From positions 1 to 64,000 of the forward strand of contig CATJTQ010000076.1 of NCBI GenBank assembly GCA_949743325.1: 64,000 nt of DNA, read 5' to 3'. The notes below the pieces were generated by a model, which was not told where the DNA came from, searched no databases, and was given only the letters and a program-made list of their open reading frames with translations. The DNA comes from an uncultured Lachnospiraceae bacterium (lineage in GTDB: Bacteria > Bacillota > Clostridia > Lachnospirales > Lachnospiraceae). Position 1 is the stretch's first letter; every line of letters starts with the position of its first letter. The position numbers and the translations under genes were made by a program. This document shows, one piece after another, positions 27,435 to 36,051 of the stretch.

Positions 27435-28211
27435 ATGAACAAGAGAAAACTTATATTTGTAGTATGTATGATATGTGTAAATATGTTAATGTTATGCTAT
27501 ATTCCGGTTTTTGCTGATAAAGATCAAAATATAAATCCCTTTTCAATAACAGCTACAGATTTGGATGCAGACGGAAAATTTACAGTCAATATAAATATTT
27601 CCAAAGATTGTGTTATTGAAGCTTATAAATTGTGTTTAGTTTATGATTCATCTTTAATTAATATAAGTGATGGTTATAATCAATATGCCAATTATTTTTC
27701 GTTTTTAGATAAGTATAATAGTAATAAAAAAGGAATTTGTCTTAATAATCATATTGCAGAACAGTCTAAAATTGTGTTTACAGGAGCTCAGCCAGTTAAG
27801 GAGTCGGCAGCTCTGAATATAGGAGATAGAGTAGCCTATGTGAATTTTAAGGTTAGTGCAGATAATTCTGAAAAGACAATTGATGAATTGTTGAAAGGGA
27901 TAAAATTTACTGTTGAGAACTGTACAGATGGAGAAGAAGATATAGTTAAAAAATACCCTGAAGAATTTGCTGATCCGATGCTTCCGGTAGGAGGAGATGA
28001 TTTAAGAGGTGAGGATATTCTTATGGGAGATATTGATTTTAATGGAAAAGTAGATTTGAATGATGCAACAATGGCACTTAAGGCTGCGCTTGCAATAATC
28101 CCATTGGATGAAAAAAGTACTTTTGCTGCAGATATTGATAAAGATGGGGAAGTAAATCTGCCAGATGCAGTAGTAATATTAAAAGCTGCGCTTGACATTG
28201 TTAAATTATAG
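27435..28211 (+). CDS. Secreted cohesin-like domain protein with C-terminal dockerin
   Basis: The 258-residue protein has a signal peptide (~1-28, cleaved near VFA/DKD). A ~130-residue beta-sandwich follows, resembling a cohesin (KFTVNINISKD, AYKLCLVYDSSLINIS, KIVFTGAQPV, IGDRVAYVNFKVSAD). The C-terminal dockerin has calcium loops DIDFNGKVDLND and DIDKDGEVNLPD. One chain therefore carries both partners of a cohesin-dockerin contact, as an adaptor would. AGGAG precedes the ATG. The cohesin call is by pattern only and moderate; the dockerin call is strong. Confidence 0.75.
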   Translation: MNKRKLIFVVCMICVNMLMLCYIPVFADKDQNINPFSITATDLDADGKFTVNINISKDCVIEAYKLCLVYDSSLINISDGYNQYANYFSFLDKYNSNKKGICLNNHIAEQSKIVFTGAQPVKESAALNIGDRVAYVNFKVSADNSEKTIDELLKGIKFTVENCTDGEEDIVKKYPEEFADPMLPVGGDDLRGEDILMGDIDFNGKVDLNDATMALKAALAIIPLDEKSTFAADIDKDGEVNLPDAVVILKAALDIVKL

Positions 28212-28243
28212 ATTTTTAGTGTATTTAAATAGGTGATATTTTA

Positions 28244-29263
28244 ATGAAAATAGATGGCAAAAAATTAATTGCTTTATTTTGTATAATTATATCAATAACA
28301 TTATTTAAAACAGGGTTTGTTGTTTTTTCTGCGGCAAATCCTGTTTCATTATCATTGGCAGATAATGAACAAATGTACGAACTCAGTATTTTTCTGAGAG
28401 AAGATGTGAAGATGAATTCATTTCAATTTAGATTGGAATATAATAAATCTCATATACAAATTTGTGAGACAGATTTTGATGAACAATTCATTGCTATTTA
28501 TAATAGTAATACAAATGCTCTTTTAAGAAACGGAATAAAGGATGGAAGTCCTAAGAGCAGTATTGTTTTTTTAGGCGTTCAGACTGATGACAAAGCTGCT
28601 TTACAAAAATCTGGAACAGTAATTGCAACGGTTAAGTTTAGCGTTGATTTAACAGATTCAGGAGATATTGTCAAAGAATTAGATTCTATAATATTGAATG
28701 TAGAGGTGTTGGAAGGATCTGATGGAAACATAGTAGATGGCAGTGAGATTTGGAGAGTATCTGCCGTGCGTATGGATGATAATGAATTTAATGGAAGAGA
28801 TTATGTTGATGAAGATGATTTAAGGGAAGACAAGGCTTATGGAGATAATAATTTCTTAAACGATTTTGTTTCTGAAAATGCAGAAAAGGCAGAAACTTCA
28901 GTTCCATTACAGACAGATGATAATGGAATTTCTTCAAGTATTGTCAGTGATAATACAAATAATAGTGAAAATTATGTTAGTGGAAATTCTGTTGCAGATA
29001 AAAAAAAATATGGGACTGCAAGTGATGAGTCATTGACAGATAATAGTTTATCAGACAAAAATGCAGGAAGTATTGTCAGTGATACTGCTGAAAATGTTAT
29101 TAAGAATAGTACGGATGTCTCTAAAAATGTTGACAAAGCTGATAAGAAACAAGAAAAACGCAGTTATTATATTATTACATTAATTTGTATGTTTGTAGTT
29201 TTAGGAGGTGTAACTGAGGGGATTTATTTGATAAGAAAAATCAGAAAAGATAAACAGCAATAA
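28244..29263 (+). CDS. Membrane-anchored cohesin-like protein
   Basis: The 339-residue protein has an N-terminal signal/membrane segment (~8-30), a cohesin-like beta domain (~33-175: YELSIFLREDVKMNSFQFRL, SSIVFLGVQTDD, GTVIATVKFSVD) and a low-complexity Ser/Asp/Asn stretch (~185-300). A C-terminal membrane segment (~306-328) ends in basic residues (IRKIRKDKQQ), so the cohesin-like domain should stand outside the cell. It starts 33 bases after the cohesin-dockerin gene. It could be the cell-surface anchor for the two dockerin proteins upstream. Confidence 0.72.
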   Translation: MKIDGKKLIALFCIIISITLFKTGFVVFSAANPVSLSLADNEQMYELSIFLREDVKMNSFQFRLEYNKSHIQICETDFDEQFIAIYNSNTNALLRNGIKDGSPKSSIVFLGVQTDDKAALQKSGTVIATVKFSVDLTDSGDIVKELDSIILNVEVLEGSDGNIVDGSEIWRVSAVRMDDNEFNGRDYVDEDDLREDKAYGDNNFLNDFVSENAEKAETSVPLQTDDNGISSSIVSDNTNNSENYVSGNSVADKKKYGTASDESLTDNSLSDKNAGSIVSDTAENVIKNSTDVSKNVDKADKKQEKRSYYIITLICMFVVLGGVTEGIYLIRKIRKDKQQ

Positions 29264-29464
29264 TGTTTATAGAATAGCAGTAACAAAATAAATAGTTGAA
29301 ATTTTTGATAAATAATTTATAATAAAAAATAAGGGTGACTGACAGTTTATTGCTCTGAAATTGTAATGCTGACAATATGATATAAAGACTTGTTTTTTGT
29401 GTTGTATTGGGGCTGTTACACAAAAAATATATGGTATAACCATAAGAATTGATGGAGGTTTATT

Positions 29465-30865
29465 ATGAAAAAAGTAAAAATTGGATTTGCTCCAACAAGA
29501 AGAAGCATTTTTAGTGCGCCGGATGCAATAAAATTTGCTGGTTTGACAAGAGATAAGTTGAATTCTCTTGGAGTTGAGTTTGTTGATATTACAGATATCA
29601 ATGAAGAAGGATTATTATATGATGATGCAGACCGCATTAAAATAGCTGAGAAATTTAAGGCTGAAAAAATAGATGGTCTATTTTTCCCTCATTGTAATTT
29701 TGGTACAGAGTATGAAGTTGCAAGACTTGCAAAAGAATTAAATGTACCAGTTCTTCTTTGGGGACCTAGAGATGAGAGACCAGATGAGAATGGAATTCGT
29801 CTAAGAGATTCACAGTGTGGAATTTTTGCAACAGGAAAAGTACTTCGTCGCTTTCGTGTACCATTTACTTATATGACAAACTGTCGTCTTGATGATCCGG
29901 AATTTGAAAGGGGTATAAAAGATTTTCTGGCAGTATGTAATGTTGTCAAAGTATTTAATAATACGAGAATTTTACAGATAGCTCCTCGTCCTTTTGATTT
30001 TTGGTCTACAATGTGCAATGAGGGTGAGCTGTTGGAGCGCTTTAATATTCAGCTTTCACCTATTCCAATGCCAGAGTTGACAGATGCAGTTAAGAAGGCA
30101 AAAGAGGAAGGCAGTGAGGTTGCAAAAACTATCGCATACTGTAAAGAGAATATGAATATTGCCATTAAAGATGATGAGCTTGAAAATGTTGCTGCAATGA
30201 AAGTCGCAATGAAAGGTCTTGCAGAAAAATATGGCTGTAATGCTATTGCAATTCAGTGCTGGAATGCTTTGCAGTCAGAACTTGGAATAATGCCTTGTGC
30301 AGCTAATTCATTATTAAATGAGGAAGGTATTCCGGTAGTATGTGAAACAGATATTCATGGTGCTATTACCGCTGTAATGGTTGAGGCCGCTGCATTGGAT
30401 GATACTCGTTCTTTCTTTGCTGACTGGACTGTGCGTCATCCTGATAATGAAAATGGCGAGCTCCTGCAGCATTGTGGTCCTTGGCCTCTTTCTGTTGCAC
30501 AGGAGAAACCTACAATTGGTTATCCATTAGCATTTGATCATCCGGGGGCTGTAGAGGCTTTGGCAAAACATGGAAAAATGACGCTTGCTCGTTTTGACGG
30601 TGATAATGGTGAATACTCATTGCTCCTTGGAAATGCAAAAGGTGTAGAAGGTCCTTATACGAAAGGTACTTATGTATGGGTAGAGGTAGAGAATTTGAAG
30701 AGGCTGGAAGATAAGCTTGTGTGCGGACCTTATATACATCACTGTGTAGGTATACATAAGGATGTAGTTCCGGTACTTTATGAGGCATGTAAATATATCG
30801 GCGTTGCGCCTGATCTTTATGATCCTGTTGAGGAGGAAGTTAAGGCTTATATAAGAGGAGAGTAA
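29465..30865 (+). CDS. L-fucose/L-arabinose-isomerase-family sugar isomerase
   Basis: The 466-residue protein is related to the FucI/AraA isomerase superfamily: an N-terminal domain with APTRRSIFSAPDA and GLFFPHCNFGTEYEVARLAK, and a C-terminal domain with CWNALQSELGIMPC, CETDIHGAI and HHCVGIHKDVVP. These include the Glu, Asp and His residues that usually bind the divalent metal. Such enzymes convert an aldose to a ketose. GATGGAGG precedes the ATG. It heads an operon with a split transketolase and an FGGY kinase (spacing 25, -1 and -8), so the product is presumably phosphorylated and then cleaved by transketolase. The sugar is not known. Confidence 0.78.
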   Translation: MKKVKIGFAPTRRSIFSAPDAIKFAGLTRDKLNSLGVEFVDITDINEEGLLYDDADRIKIAEKFKAEKIDGLFFPHCNFGTEYEVARLAKELNVPVLLWGPRDERPDENGIRLRDSQCGIFATGKVLRRFRVPFTYMTNCRLDDPEFERGIKDFLAVCNVVKVFNNTRILQIAPRPFDFWSTMCNEGELLERFNIQLSPIPMPELTDAVKKAKEEGSEVAKTIAYCKENMNIAIKDDELENVAAMKVAMKGLAEKYGCNAIAIQCWNALQSELGIMPCAANSLLNEEGIPVVCETDIHGAITAVMVEAAALDDTRSFFADWTVRHPDNENGELLQHCGPWPLSVAQEKPTIGYPLAFDHPGAVEALAKHGKMTLARFDGDNGEYSLLLGNAKGVEGPYTKGTYVWVEVENLKRLEDKLVCGPYIHHCVGIHKDVVPVLYEACKYIGVAPDLYDPVEEEVKAYIRGE

Positions 30866-30890
30866 CTTTAGATAAGGAAGGGATATTATA

Positions 30891-31718
30891 ATGGATAATT
30901 TAACTGCATTTTCATATGATTTGCGGAAAAAAGTTGTAGAGATGATTATTGAAGGCAAGGGTGGTCATATTGGCGGCGATATGAGTGTAATAGATATTTT
31001 AATTACCTTGTATTTTAAGCAGATGAATATAAGCCCTGAAAATATGGATGATCCCAACAGAGACAGATTTGTGTTAAGTAAAGGACATTCTGTTGAGGCG
31101 TACTATGCTGTATTGGCAGCAAAGGGCTTCTTTTCTATGGAAGATGTTATTGCAAATTTCTCAAAGTTTGGTTCAAAATATATTGGACATCCAAATAATA
31201 AACTGCCTGGTATTGAGATGAACTCAGGATCATTGGGACATGGGCTACCTGTATGTATTGGTATGGCACTGGCAGGGAAAATGGATACCAGAGATTACCG
31301 CGTATATACTGTAATGGGTGATGGTGAGCTGGCAGAGGGTTCTGTCTGGGAGGGCGCGATGGCTGCTGGTCACTATAAACTTGATAATTTATGTGCAGTT
31401 ATTGACCGTAACCGTCTGCAGATTTCAGGATCAACAGAAGATGTTATGCATCATGATTCACAGATTGAGAGATGGCAAAGTTTTGGATGGCATGTAATTG
31501 ATGTTAAAAATGGTAATAGTATTGATGAGCTGGATGCAGCCTTTAATGAGGCTAAGGCTACAAAAGGACAGCCTTCATTAGTTTTGGCTAATACTGTAAA
31601 GGGATGCGGTTCTAAAGTTATGGAGAACGTTGCATCATGGCATCATCATGTGCCTACAGAAGAAGAGGCGAAGCAGATATTTGCTGACTTTGAAGAAAGA
31701 CGGGAGGCGTGCATCTAA
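30891..31718 (+). CDS. Transketolase, N-terminal (TPP pyrophosphate-binding) subunit
   Basis: The 275-residue protein is the first half of a two-subunit transketolase. It shows the ThDP motif GDGELAEGSVWEGAMAAG with Asp/Asn metal ligands (DRNRLQISG), the substrate-binding H in SKGHSVEAYYA, and NSGSLGHGLPV. AAGGAAGGG precedes the ATG. The next gene is the C-terminal subunit, joined by TAATG. Being within a kinase/isomerase operon suggests it serves a specific sugar route rather than the general pentose pathway. Confidence 0.9.
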   Translation: MDNLTAFSYDLRKKVVEMIIEGKGGHIGGDMSVIDILITLYFKQMNISPENMDDPNRDRFVLSKGHSVEAYYAVLAAKGFFSMEDVIANFSKFGSKYIGHPNNKLPGIEMNSGSLGHGLPVCIGMALAGKMDTRDYRVYTVMGDGELAEGSVWEGAMAAGHYKLDNLCAVIDRNRLQISGSTEDVMHHDSQIERWQSFGWHVIDVKNGNSIDELDAAFNEAKATKGQPSLVLANTVKGCGSKVMENVASWHHHVPTEEEAKQIFADFEERREACI

Positions 31719-32656
31719 TGAATAAAATTCCGAATAGACAGGCAATTTGTGAAGTATTGATGGATAAGGTTAAGACAGATAAGGATATAGTTGTACTTTG
31801 CAGCGATTCAAGAGGAAGTGCGTCAATGACGCCATTTGCAAATGAATATCCTGATAATTTTGTGGAGGTTGGAATTGCAGAGCAGAATTTAGTCAGCATA
31901 TCAGCCGGACTTGCTAAATGCGGCAAAAAACCATTTGCTGCGTCACCTGCATGTTTTTTATCTACAAGAAGTTATGAACAGGCTAAAGTTGACTGTGCAT
32001 ATTCAAATACTAATGTAACTTTGATTGGTATAAGCGGGGGAATTAGCTATGGTGCGCTTGGTATGAGTCATCATTCAGCTCAAGATATTGCGGCTATGTC
32101 TGCCATACCTAATATGAGAGTATATTTGCCGAGCGATCGATTTCAGACTGCATGTTTAATAGAAAACTTATTGCAGGATGAGAAACCTGCGTATTTAAGA
32201 GTGGGAAGAAATCCTGTGGAAGATGTTTATAAAGAAGGCAACGTACCATTTGAAATGGATAAGGCGACAGTTTTGTGTGAAGGAACTGATGTTGCAATAA
32301 TTGCCTGCGGAGAGATGGTAAAACCTTCTTTAGATGCAGCAAAACTTTTAAAAGAACAATGCATCTCAGCTACAGTAATAGATATGTATTGTGTAAAACC
32401 ATTGGATAAAGATGCTGTTATTAAAGCGGCCCAAAATGCAAAAGCGGTTATAACTGTTGAGGAACACGCTCCGTTTGGCGGCTTGGGTTCAATGGTTAGT
32501 CAGGTGGTAGCTGCTGAGTGTCCTAAGAGAGTTATAAATATGACATTGCCTGATGCTCCTGTAATTACCGGAACATCAAAAGAAGTTTTTGACTATTATG
32601 GATTAAATGCGAAAGGCATTGCAGATAAGGCAGTGGAGTTGGTGAAGAATGTCTAA
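31718..32656 (+). CDS. Transketolase, C-terminal (pyrimidine-binding) subunit
   Basis: The 312-residue partner begins at the ATG at 31718, overlapping the stop of the first subunit by one base, with GGGAGG 10 bases upstream. It has VEVGIAEQNLVSISAGLAKCG with the catalytic Glu, GISGGISYGALGMSHHSAQDIAAM and the C-terminal TVEEHAPFGGLGS. The FGGY kinase gene overlaps its end by 8 bases, so all are translationally coupled. Confidence 0.9.
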   Translation: MNKIPNRQAICEVLMDKVKTDKDIVVLCSDSRGSASMTPFANEYPDNFVEVGIAEQNLVSISAGLAKCGKKPFAASPACFLSTRSYEQAKVDCAYSNTNVTLIGISGGISYGALGMSHHSAQDIAAMSAIPNMRVYLPSDRFQTACLIENLLQDEKPAYLRVGRNPVEDVYKEGNVPFEMDKATVLCEGTDVAIIACGEMVKPSLDAAKLLKEQCISATVIDMYCVKPLDKDAVIKAAQNAKAVITVEEHAPFGGLGSMVSQVVAAECPKRVINMTLPDAPVITGTSKEVFDYYGLNAKGIADKAVELVKNV

Positions 32657-34142
32657 AAAATATGTTATTGGTATTGACCAGAGTACACAGGGAACGAAGG
32701 CACTTCTATTTGACTGTAATGGAGATTTAATATTGCGTTCCGATTTGCCACATAAGCAAATTATAAATGATGAAGGTTGGGTAGAGCATAACCCAGAGGA
32801 AATTTATAATAATACAATTTCTGTTGTTAAGACATTAGTTGAGAAATCAGGTATTGAAAAATCAGAGATAGCCGGAATTGGATTGAGCAATCAAAGAGAA
32901 ACTGCGGTTGTATGGAATAAATCTACTGGTAAACCTGTGTATAATGCTATTGTTTGGCAATGCGCAAGGGGTGCTGCTATATGTGAAAAAATTGCATGTC
33001 AATCTGGGGCTGAAGATTTAGTGCGTTCTCACACCGGAATCCAGTTATCACCTTATTTTTCAGCAGCGAAGATAGCATGGGTGCTTCAAAATGTTGCTGA
33101 AGCTAAACAGATGGCGGATAATCATGATATATGTCATGGAACTGTTGACAGCTTTTTAATATATCGTCTGACAAAAGATCATGCGTATAAAACTGATTAT
33201 TCAAATGCTTCTAGAACACAGCTTTTTAATATAGTTGATTTAAAGTGGGATAAAGAGGTATGCGAATTATTTGGAATTGATACAGATAATTTGGCTGAAG
33301 TATGTGATTCAAATTCATGTTTTGGGATGACAGATTTTGACGGTTTCTTTGACGAAGAGATACCAATTCACAGTGCGCTCGGTGATTCACATGGTGCACT
33401 TTTTGGACAGGGATGTCTAGAGAAGGGTATGATAAAATCAACATATGGAACGGGTTCCTCGGTAATGATGAATATTGGTGATAAGCCTATTTTCAGCAGT
33501 CATGGTGTAGTTACATCACTGGCGTGGGGAATGGATGGTTCTGTAAATTATGTTTTGGAAGGAAATATAAATTATACAGGCGCCGTTATAAGCTGGCTTG
33601 TAAATGATTTAAAACTTATTGAGTCTGCAAAAGATACAGAAGCCCTTGCTAGAACTGCAAATCCGGCAGATAAATCATATTTGGTACCTGCATTTTCCGG
33701 GCTTGGAGCACCATATTGGGACAGCAGCGCTACAGGAATTTTTTGTGGTATGACAAGAGTGACTGGACAGGCAGAAATGGTTAGGGCAGCGCTTGATTGT
33801 ATAGCATATCAAATAACAGATATTGTTAATGCTATGGGTGAAGATGCTGATATAGATATTAAGGAGCTCCGTGTTGACGGAGGTCCGACTAAGAACGGTT
33901 ATTTAATGCAGTTTCAGAGTGATATGCTTTCTATTCCTGTTCAGGTTCCTTCATCAGAAGAACTATCTGGTATAGGAGCCGCATATGCTGCAGGAATTGC
34001 ATTGGGAATGTATGATAAAGAGAAATTGTTTGCCAGAATGAACAGAAAGAAGTTTGAACCTGCTATGGACAACAATGAAAGACAGGGTAAATATGACGGC
34101 TGGAAAAATGCTGTCAGCCTTGTAACTAATAACAGTTTATAA
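32649..34142 (+). CDS. FGGY-family carbohydrate kinase (glycerol-kinase/xylulokinase-like)
   Basis: The 497-residue kinase shows the N-terminal phosphate loop GIDQSTQGTKALLFD, IGLSNQRETAVVWNKSTGKP, the glycerol-kinase-like YNAIVWQCAR, FSGLGAPYWDSSATGIFCG and the ATP-site DGGPTKNGYLMQFQSD. FGGY kinases phosphorylate three- to seven-carbon polyols and ketoses. The pattern leans toward glycerol kinase, but the operon (isomerase plus transketolase) points to a ketose, so substrate assignment is open. It is the last gene of the operon and overlaps the transketolase gene by 8 bases. Confidence 0.85.
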   Translation: MSKKYVIGIDQSTQGTKALLFDCNGDLILRSDLPHKQIINDEGWVEHNPEEIYNNTISVVKTLVEKSGIEKSEIAGIGLSNQRETAVVWNKSTGKPVYNAIVWQCARGAAICEKIACQSGAEDLVRSHTGIQLSPYFSAAKIAWVLQNVAEAKQMADNHDICHGTVDSFLIYRLTKDHAYKTDYSNASRTQLFNIVDLKWDKEVCELFGIDTDNLAEVCDSNSCFGMTDFDGFFDEEIPIHSALGDSHGALFGQGCLEKGMIKSTYGTGSSVMMNIGDKPIFSSHGVVTSLAWGMDGSVNYVLEGNINYTGAVISWLVNDLKLIESAKDTEALARTANPADKSYLVPAFSGLGAPYWDSSATGIFCGMTRVTGQAEMVRAALDCIAYQITDIVNAMGEDADIDIKELRVDGGPTKNGYLMQFQSDMLSIPVQVPSSEELSGIGAAYAAGIALGMYDKEKLFARMNRKKFEPAMDNNERQGKYDGWKNAVSLVTNNSL

Positions 34143-34223
34143 TAAATTGGCTTAAAAGGCTATGATATTATAGCAGGAAAGATAGTATTCACTGCTATGA
34201 CAGAAAGACAGGAGGAACAGACA

Positions 34224-35129
34224 ATGCCTATTAAAACACAGAGTGATCTGCCGGCAAAAGAAATTTTAGAATCAGAAAATATATTTGTTATAGACGAGAA
34301 CAGGGCTTTGCATCAGGATATAAGACCTATTCAGATTTTAATATTAAATCTTATGCCGATAAAACAGGATACAGAGATACAGCTTTTAAGGGCATTGTCA
34401 AATACTCCCTTACAGGTAGATATATCATTTCTGCATATGAGTACACATATATCTAAAAATACTTCCGCAAGTCATTTGAATAAGTTTTATCAGATTTTTG
34501 AAGATATAAAGGATAATAAGTATGATGGTCTGATTATAACTGGAGCGCCTGTTGAGCAGATGCCGTTTGAGGAAGTTAATTATTGGGATGAGCTTGTAAG
34601 CGTTATGGATTGGGCTCAACGGAATGTTACTTCGATTTTGCATTTATGTTGGGGAGCTCAGGCTGGACTTTATCATTATTATGGTATACAAAAACATATG
34701 CTGGAAAATAAAATGTTCGGTATTTTTGAGCATAAAGTGCAGAACCGTAAGATACCATTGGTTAGAGGTTTTGATGATTACTTTTATGCTCCACATTCAA
34801 GGCATACTGAAGTTAGAAAAGAAGATGTTGAAGCGGTAGAAGACCTGATTATTCTTGCAGAATCAGACGAGGCAGGTCTATATTTAATAATGGACAGACA
34901 AGGTAAAAATATATTCGTGATGGGTCATCCTGAATATGACCGTATAACATTAAAAAATGAGTATTTTAGAGATAAAAATAAGGGATTGGATATTATATTG
35001 CCGCGAAATTATTTTCCTGATAATGACGATGCAAAAAGGCCTCGTCTTCAGTGGAGAGCTCATGCAAATAATTTGTATTCAAATTGGTTGGACTATTATG
35101 TATATCAGATTACGCCATATGAGTTATAG
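34224..35129 (+). CDS. metA: Homoserine O-acyltransferase, probably acetyl-CoA specific
   Basis: MetA acylates homoserine for methionine synthesis. The ATG at 34224 has AGGAGG 8 bases upstream; the frame also opens at 34197 without a ribosome site. The 301-residue protein has the catalytic Cys in [10 protein letters not shown], and His and Glu in VMGHPEYD. In the segment [16 protein letters not shown] a Glu stands where succinyl-CoA enzymes carry Gly. That residue is known to favour acetyl-CoA, so the product is probably O-acetylhomoserine. No SAM riboswitch is seen upstream; a 7-bp hairpin (34170-34198) without a T-run is. Confidence 0.92.
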   Translation: MPIKTQSDLPAKEILESENIFVIDENRALHQDIRPIQILILNLMPIKQDTEIQLLRALSNTPLQVDISFLHMSTHISKNTSASHLNKFYQIFEDIKDNKYDGLIITGAPVEQMPFEEVNYWDELVSVMDWAQRNVTSILHLCWGAQAGLYHYYGIQKHMLENKMFGIFEHKVQNRKIPLVRGFDDYFYAPHSRHTEVRKEDVEAVEDLIILAESDEAGLYLIMDRQGKNIFVMGHPEYDRITLKNEYFRDKNKGLDIILPRNYFPDNDDAKRPRLQWRAHANNLYSNWLDYYVYQITPYEL

Positions 35130-35282
35130 ATAATAGTTTTATAGTTTGACGCAAAGAATGGTCAATTGGTATTCTTAATTTTAAAATTTTAGTTTTTTTT
35201 AGTAATATAATAAAACGTGAATCTTTGTATTGGTAAAATATCAACATTAAAAATAAATAAATTAAAGTAAGGACGTGAAATA

Positions 35283-35741
35283 ATGACAGATAGTGAAAGA
35301 CTTGATTTAATATTTTCAGAAATACAAGGCATGAAATCAGATATGCAAGGTATGAAGTCAGATATGCAGGGCATGAAGTCAGATATGCAAGGCATGAAGT
35401 CAGATATGCAAGGTATGAAGTCAGAAATACAAGGCATGAAATCAGATATGCAAGGTATGAAGTCAGAAATACAAGGCATGAAATCAGATATGCAAGGTAT
35501 GAAGTCAGATATACAAGAGTTGAAACAAAGCACTACAAATATTAAATTACATATTGAAAATTGTACAGACAAGAATATACAATTAATAGCTGAAAACTTT
35601 ATTGAATTAACAAAAAAACTTAATCAAGCTATTCCAGTGGCAGATAAAAACTTAGCTTATGAAGTAAAGGTTAATTATCTTATTGAAAAAGTACAAGTTC
35701 TTGAAAATGAAATTACTGAAATTAAAAATAGTATAGCATAA
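35283..35741 (+). CDS. Coiled-coil protein built on a tandem heptad repeat
   Basis: The 152-residue protein starts MTDSERLDLIFSE and then runs through nine near-identical heptads (M/I)QGMKS(D/E), residues ~14-76, followed by IQELKQS and a second helical part (~85-152) with heptads such as VNYLIEKVQVLENEITEIKNS. The heptad spacing predicts a long parallel coiled coil. It has no signal peptide and no membrane segment. AAGGA lies ~10 bases before the ATG. Function unknown; it resembles small bacterial coiled-coil proteins whose repeat number varies between strains. Confidence 0.8.
   Translation: MTDSERLDLIFSEIQGMKSDMQGMKSDMQGMKSDMQGMKSDMQGMKSEIQGMKSDMQGMKSEIQGMKSDMQGMKSDIQELKQSTTNIKLHIENCTDKNIQLIAENFIELTKKLNQAIPVADKNLAYEVKVNYLIEKVQVLENEITEIKNSIA
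35322..35510 (+). repeat. 21-bp in-frame tandem repeat (nine units)
   Basis: Nine consecutive 21-base units of the form ATrCAAGGyATGAArTCAGA(t/a) encode one heptad each. The units differ only at synonymous or conservative positions, so this is a coding minisatellite liable to change copy number. Confidence 0.92.
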
Positions 35742-35933
35742 ATTAGTATCACAAATAGATAAATTAATTTTGAAAAAATATAAATAATTTATGTCATCTT
35801 TATGTAATATAAACTATTTGTCAGATTTTAAATTAAAATTTGTAATTAACTGAAAATTCTTTATAATAATAATTAAATTATAGATTCTATTTATTTTAAA
35901 TATTTTTATTTATATATAGTAATTTGATTTAAT

Positions 35934-36036
35934 AATGGAGTTGACGGAAAATAACCATATTACAATAACATTGATGTTTTTGAGTTGATAACACAATTAT
36001 TATTGTAGATATACGTTATTATCCGTCATCTCCATT
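35934..36036. repeat. 103-base inverted repeat in the gap 35742-36051
   Basis: Arms 35934-35955 and 36015-36036 match at 20 of 22 positions as inverted repeats. Inside, TACAATAA (35961-35968) pairs with TTATTGTA (35999-36006). The right arm is followed by TTTT. It lies between converging genes in a 310-base gap that otherwise holds only AT-rich sequence. It may be a bidirectional terminator, a small structured RNA or a MITE-like element. Confidence 0.6.
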
Positions 36037-36051
36037 TTTGATTGATTTTAA

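Noticed and set aside
34170..34198. A terminator between the kinase gene and metA
   Set aside because: The 7-bp hairpin has no T-run on the plus strand, so I do not call it a terminator.
35322..35510. A CRISPR-like array
   Set aside because: The units are contiguous 21-mers without spacers and stay in a reading frame; it is a coding tandem repeat.
35189..35572. A 127-codon minus-strand frame with CISDF(I/M)P repeats
   Set aside because: It is the reverse complement of the 21-bp repeat, so its regularity only mirrors the plus-strand gene, which has the ribosome site and coherent heptads.
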